Source: CAZKAP01 sp964552195 (lineage in GTDB: Bacteria > Bacteroidota > Bacteroidia > Flavobacteriales > Flavobacteriaceae). From it: a stretch of 64,000 nucleotides of DNA. Shown here in pieces: positions 60,601 through 64,000 of the stretch. The notes beneath the pieces were generated by a model. The model was not told the DNA's origin, ran no database searches, and saw only the letters and a program-made list of their open reading frames with translations. The stretch spans positions 124,001 to 188,000 of the forward strand of contig CAZKFM010000004.1 of the NCBI GenBank assembly GCA_964552195.1. Reading direction: 5' to 3'. How positions within the stretch are numbered: the stretch's first letter is position 1; each line of letters starts with the position of its first letter. The translations under genes were made by a program, and so were the position numbers.

Positions 60601-63600
60601 GGAATCCATAGCGGGTTCCGTGCAGATCACCGACACCCGTTGTGGTGTACCGGGAAGCGGGGTGGTAGAACTCATACCCGACACGAATTTTGGGGTTCCC
60701 CCTTATGAGTACAGTAATGATAACGGTACTACCTTCGGCCCCGTATCCGTTTTTCCGGGCTATAGCGCCGGAACCCATGGAGGCTTTGTGATCCGGGACA
60801 GCCGGGGTTGCGAAAGCCCGACCTTGACCGCCGTGGTCGGTAGCAGTGCCCCACTGGACGCCGTCATTACACCAACCCCGGCGAGCTGTAGCGCTGGTGT
60901 AGTGGAAGGCAGTATAGCCGTGAATATTACCAACGGTACCGGCCCCTATGACTACGAACTCCTGGATGAGTTCGGGGTAACAGTATTATCCTATCCGGGT
61001 ATTGCCAGCAACACCGGAGCCTTTAATGCCGTTTCCCCCGGAACGTATACCGTGGTTACCCGGGATGCCCTGGGTTGTGAAGACCGGGATGTAGTAACCA
61101 TAACAGAAAGTGAGTTGGATATTGTGCCAGTGCCCATACTGCCACCGGACTGTGCAAGCGACCTCAGTGTGAGCATCACCATAGTCGGCGGTGTGGGCCC
61201 CTTTCTGATACGTTTGATAAGCGAGCCTTTACCCAGGTATTCACCCAACGGGGGTCCGCGCGACCATACCTTTAGCGGTCTGGACCTGGGAACCACCTAC
61301 TACGTCGAGGTGGAGGACACCGGAACGGGCTGTATCTATGTGGAAGAAATTCCGCCTTACAGCGGCCCGAGCCCTCTGGGTGTCAGCGTATCCACTGCCG
61401 CATCGGCCTGTGGTCCGACCCCTACCGGATCGCTTTCGTATACCATTAGCGGTGCTTCAGGCCCCGATGTGGACATCATACTCAGAAATACGGAAGACGG
61501 AAGCGAGATCATACCCCTGACCAACGTTTCTTCGTCCGGACCTTTTACCGATCTGACGGGTCTCGCACCTGGCAGCTATCAGGTAACGGTTTACGATCCA
61601 TATAACGGCTGCGAAGCCAGTGCCCTGGGAAGGGTAGAGGTCAACAATCCGGTGATAACCATACTGGATAACCTGCCCGGGACCTGTTTCCGAGGGGCGC
61701 TGGTAACCGTCAGAGGAAACTCGGGCACACCGGGATATGAATTCGCCGTGGTACCGACAGGGGATCCTGCCCCATCCGCTTTCGGGACAGATACGACCTT
61801 CGAACTCGCTGCCCCGGGTACATATGATTTCTACCTCAGGGATGCAGCAGGCTGCGTGGTGAGTACAACCGCCTCCGTGACCGAATTGCCTCCGATGCCG
61901 GCTGCGGCCATAGACGTGGTCAATCAGTGTACGGCAAGCAGTGGCTTCCAGATCGACGTGACAGCACCGCTAAGCACGGGTAGTGGCCTCCCCGGTGAAA
62001 CTTTTCAGTACGACATTGGAGGCGGCTTCCAGGATTCCCCGCAGTTCATAGTACCCAATGCGGGGACCTATACCATCACCATCCGGGATGGCTGGGGATG
62101 CACCCAGACGATCATGGCCGAAGTATTCGACTTTTTCTCCATCTCGGCGGAGGCTAGCTCTGTTCCTACCTGCAATGCAGGCGACGGGGCGATTACCGTG
62201 ACCACTACCGGGGGAAGTGGGAATTTCGAGTATCAGCTTCTGGATCAGGCTACCATGCTGCCCGTTCAGCCTGTACAGAATACACCGGTCTTCAACAATA
62301 TTGCCCCTGGCAACTACGAAGTAGTGGTGACCGACCTCGATTCCAATACCATTCCTTTGTGTTCGGATGTGGCCGTGGTTGAGGTAAGCGTGGTGATCAA
62401 CCCCGTTATCAGTGCGGTGCAAACCACCGATATCAGCTGTTCAGGTTCGCTGGATGGTTCCATATCGGTAAGCCTGCAGACGGGAACAGATGTGGATATT
62501 CCCCTCTTGTACAGCCTTACCGATGGTATGGGAACTACCCTTCACGGCCCACAAACCTCCCCACTTTTCAGTGGATTACCGCCGGGTACCTATACGGCAG
62601 AAGTGGTGTCCCAGCGGGGATGCCGGGATACCTGGCCGGATATAACCCTGGTCGAACCGTTGCCTTTGCAAATCCAGACTGCCCAGACCGACTTTAGTTG
62701 TGACTCCGGCTCCGGACAGTTCAGTACGGCCGACCTGGAAGTATTTATGGACACTAATGGCGACGGTACGGGCACACCGACAGGTACACCACCCTACATG
62801 TACAGTATCAATGACGGTACTCCTACTTTCGATGGCACCCAGTTTCAGTCCTCCAATCAGTTTCAGATCATCGATCGTGGAGTCGATCAGAATATAGAGG
62901 TCATAGTTCGTGATCGCAACGGTTGTGAAATACGCACCATTACGACCTTCGTTACTCCTGCGGACCTGACCTTCAGTTTCGATGTGGTTCCGGCTACTTG
63001 TGACAATAGCGGAGCAGGTGTGCAGTCCGGTAGCATCACAGTGATAGTGGATCAGGGGCCCGGGAATTACGAGGTGGAATTAATGCCACTTGGTTCGGGG
63101 CCGGCGGTTTCCTCCGGAGGAACGGACCGTGCCAGTATTCCCATCGGGGTTCCCGGGTCTTATGTTTTTGCGGTCAGCGACCTGGATAATGGTGGATGTA
63201 CGTATCTGACCCTACTGGCCGACATGCCGGAATACAATACGATCTCAGCAACACTCAGGGAAAACCGTCCCGTGAGCTGCTTTGGTGATTCGGATGGAGA
63301 AGTGGCCCTGGAGATCCTGAACTACACCGGGGTGTATCATTACGAGGTATTCAGCCGAACCCCTTCGGGTGATGTCAGTACCGGAGTCACCGGCACCCTG
63401 GATACCAACCTGTCGGCAGGTGAAGAAATCATAGGAGGCCTGCCGGCCGGGAACCTGTTCGTTCGTGTAGAGGCCCAGGATAGCCCGTATTGCGATACGG
63501 AGAGTAATGTGACCACGGTGCGTTCTCCCGACCGACCCCTGGACCTGGATCTCAATCAGACTGCAGTAGTTACCTGTGCCTCGCCCGGACTTGGTGAAAT

Positions 63601-64000
63601 AACCGTGAGTGCGGAAGGCGGCTGGGGCAATTACGAATACCGCCTGATCGACTCCTCAAGCGGGACTGTCCTGATCGATTATCCCAATACCGAACGGGTA
63701 TTTGAGGGACTCGATGGAGGGGACTACGAAGTGTATGTGCGCGACTTCCGGGGTTGTGAGCAGAGCCGGACGATTTCCCTCGCCATACCAGACCCCATAC
63801 AGGCGTTGGTACGCATCGTACAACCCCTGGCCTGTCCCGGTGACAACAATGCAATTATAGAATCCTACGACATAATCGGCGGTCAGGGAGCCGGCAACTA
63901 CCTCTACCAGCTGATTCGGATATCCGATGGAACTCAGAGTGGACTGCAAAATACACCGGTGTTCAGTAACCTTAACGCGGGACGCTATCAGATTGCCGTT
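57623..64000 (+). CDS. Giant SprB-type repeat surface protein, C-terminus outside window
   Basis: Seen: a continuous frame of 2126 codons from the ATG at 57623 to the right edge, without a stop. Residues 1-29 are a signal peptide (VVLATLLIWHFPTHASG). A cysteine-rich N-terminal region (about 30-160) is followed by at least 23 diverged repeats of 75-110 residues. Each begins near a C-x-G/x-x-G-S-I-x-V pattern, then G-G-x-P-P-Y-x-Y-S, F-x-x-L-x-P-G-x-Y-x-V, and ends D-x-x-G-C. Known: this is the SprB repeat pattern of large adhesins exported by type IX secretion in gliding flavobacteria. Inferred: a T9SS-secreted adhesin; the sorting domain would lie beyond the window. Confidence 0.92.
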   Translation, partial: MRAGTVQIHFCHAVVLATLLIWHFPTHASGLNLSTHGGDDPILTSSPWFTTIINGADQTVTCPNDGSTLSKFFLCGTSDTRTLSLSVSGSSYEWQRLDPNTCAPTVVEDCPTINTSCNWNNVGNGSTYQLNAPGEYRVRVDGGTFYYFKASQNPLNPQIVFENISCGTPGSVEVVNVPQGYEYSLNSPSGPYQQDPYFTVTTGGTYRVYVRLQNVAASACIFPSNEVTVQELSLTASASYTDILCSGDQGSISVQVGGVPGFYTYRLVRNGVTVDTFGPNATDTYTFSNVGPGDYEVRISTNTCSLTLDRDSSGNPLQIGSGISPLEVSASTNESFGCGLSSVSVDVHATGGTPPYRYSLDGGSSFAGTFGGTTAFTVSGPGTYDVLVEDANGCRDNGSVEVLNIPPPVFSLNATDSDCGGANSGQISVQVPNSLGYNITYSIDGGSNYQSSPTFSNLFPGTYTVLLRYEQNGFSCVAPAQSITVNSPASINAQAVELGRPSCTLPTGGSIRIEWLSGGVPPFEYSIGAGFGSNPDFTNLSVGTYTPAIRDANGCVQLLPDVVFPALNYPDDIDFTVGNLDCATGTASVTLTGFGGTPGYNYEILAPAAYAVDNGNNPLFSGLPFGSYTFEITDAEGCTYQESYSLQQLETIRVQSQTLSPVSCQGDTNGSGRFLVDRFGSTYSYQINSGPITSGQTSSSIDISGLAVGSYTIAVTDETTLCTDTATLVIEEPAAPLSIDSLDVEAMNCQNGNSGSVTALTSGGWGSNSYRLIQPDMSIIGPRNTPLFTGLIQGGTYTLEVTDVNGCQVLDTFTLTPLPSPALSLDLAQSDFCYDAFNAAQLAVTASGGLGPYEYRINGGPWQASPIFPGLTPNSYTLEVNDANNCRTQITALINDPIRATASILQELTCSGPDARIEVSIQDGYPIGTSYDHYEVSINGGPYTSANYPIAGSSFQYTVPNDGSITSDTTYEFMVLDSQGCSAFSNQITISPRESIAGSVQITDTRCGVPGSGVVELIPDTNFGVPPYEYSNDNGTTFGPVSVFPGYSAGTHGGFVIRDSRGCESPTLTAVVGSSAPLDAVITPTPASCSAGVVEGSIAVNITNGTGPYDYELLDEFGVTVLSYPGIASNTGAFNAVSPGTYTVVTRDALGCEDRDVVTITESELDIVPVPILPPDCASDLSVSITIVGGVGPFLIRLISEPLPRYSPNGGPRDHTFSGLDLGTTYYVEVEDTGTGCIYVEEIPPYSGPSPLGVSVSTAASACGPTPTGSLSYTISGASGPDVDIILRNTEDGSEIIPLTNVSSSGPFTDLTGLAPGSYQVTVYDPYNGCEASALGRVEVNNPVITILDNLPGTCFRGALVTVRGNSGTPGYEFAVVPTGDPAPSAFGTDTTFELAAPGTYDFYLRDAAGCVVSTTASVTELPPMPAAAIDVVNQCTASSGFQIDVTAPLSTGSGLPGETFQYDIGGGFQDSPQFIVPNAGTYTITIRDGWGCTQTIMAEVFDFFSISAEASSVPTCNAGDGAITVTTTGGSGNFEYQLLDQATMLPVQPVQNTPVFNNIAPGNYEVVVTDLDSNTIPLCSDVAVVEVSVVINPVISAVQTTDISCSGSLDGSISVSLQTGTDVDIPLLYSLTDGMGTTLHGPQTSPLFSGLPPGTYTAEVVSQRGCRDTWPDITLVEPLPLQIQTAQTDFSCDSGSGQFSTADLEVFMDTNGDGTGTPTGTPPYMYSINDGTPTFDGTQFQSSNQFQIIDRGVDQNIEVIVRDRNGCEIRTITTFVTPADLTFSFDVVPATCDNSGAGVQSGSITVIVDQGPGNYEVELMPLGSGPAVSSGGTDRASIPIGVPGSYVFAVSDLDNGGCTYLTLLADMPEYNTISATLRENRPVSCFGDSDGEVALEILNYTGVYHYEVFSRTPSGDVSTGVTGTLDTNLSAGEEIIGGLPAGNLFVRVEAQDSPYCDTESNVTTVRSPDRPLDLDLNQTAVVTCASPGLGEITVSAEGGWGNYEYRLIDSSSGTVLIDYPNTERVFEGLDGGDYEVYVRDFRGCEQSRTISLAIPDPIQALVRIVQPLACPGDNNAIIESYDIIGGQGAGNYLYQLIRISDGTQSGLQNTPVFSNLNAGRYQIAV
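58100..64000 (+). repeat. Array of about 23 SprB-like protein repeats with paired cysteines
   Basis: Repeats recognised by translation, each with one cysteine near its start and one at its end (for example DILCSGDQGSISVQV to STNTC, and MNCQNGNSGSV to DVNGC). The nucleotide sequences have drifted, so there is no simple tandem DNA repeat. The nineteenth unit contains an extra calcium-loop-like stretch, DTNGDGTG. The last unit is cut by the window edge. Confidence 0.85.

Noticed and set aside
58100..64000. CRISPR array or short tandem DNA repeat
   Set aside because: The periodicity is at protein level (75-110 residues) in one continuous reading frame; the DNA units are not identical.
1..64000. 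Mobile elements, prophage, tRNA or rRNA genes
   Set aside because: No transposase, integrase, phage structural gene, terminal inverted repeat or cloverleaf sequence was found in the coding regions or in any intergenic gap.

Overview
The window comes from a Bacteroidota bacterium, almost certainly a member of Flavobacteriaceae. Four things support this. Promoter elements are of the TAnnTTTG type. There is a GldI-type gliding-motility lipoprotein and a giant secreted protein built from SprB-like repeats. Gene orders are ones I associate with flavobacteria: parA-parB-DUF5683-dapB-lepB-wbqC, ribH-small membrane protein-mutL-rhomboid-rhomboid-nuclease, and rsh-fur-purA-OstA. A 6S RNA of the 6S-Flavo type lies between zapA and rny. 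I found no insertion sequence, prophage, CRISPR array, tRNA or rRNA. Apart from the repeat protein at the right edge, this is dense core genome.

Layout. 1-5 kb: an M23 peptidase leaving the left edge, then coiled-coil protein-zapA-6S RNA-rny-serine hydrolase on the plus strand. 5-18.5 kb: a long minus-strand run starting at rsh and continuing through fur, purA, an OstA-like protein, an aminotransferase, a TPR protein, two tandem DUF368 membrane proteins, aroE and a DUF349 protein. 18.6-27.7 kb: minus-strand TrmH methyltransferase, two amidohydrolase-like proteins carrying three domains of which only one keeps its metal ligands, a DUF3810 membrane protein, then the nrnA-like/gldI/cyclophilin-FKBP group. 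27.7-31.1 kb: a PhoD-like phosphatase and ndk (plus), then recF-lipoprotein-DUF721 (minus). 31.2-37.4 kb: a plus-strand group with ribH, mutL and two rhomboid proteases. 37.4-43 kb: the minus-strand parAB-dapB-lepB-wbqC group. 43.2-51.5 kb: two divergent transcription units, udk-ftsB-like-methylmalonyl-CoA mutase (minus) and a three-gene acyl(propionyl)-CoA carboxylase (plus), which together make most of the propionyl-CoA to succinyl-CoA route. 51.5-56.3 kb: an anhydromuropeptide recycling cluster, murQ divergent from ampG-nagZ-anmK. 56.4-57.5 kb: a PQQ-type sugar dehydrogenase lipoprotein. 57.6-64 kb: the first 2126 residues of a giant repeat protein that runs off the right edge.

Themes. Envelope maintenance recurs: lipid-carrier recycling (DUF368 pair), peptidoglycan recycling, an LPS-export-like OstA protein, signal peptidase, rhomboids, periplasmic prolyl isomerases and a divisome coiled-coil protein. 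I see no obviously new defence or mobile system. The observations most worth checking are the 6S RNA whose terminator abuts rny, an 11-base A tract inside the DUF368/aroE overlap, the degenerate-intact-degenerate amidohydrolase arrangement, the HExxH motif in DUF3810, the paired-cysteine repeats of the giant protein, and the long structured leader of the carboxylase operon.
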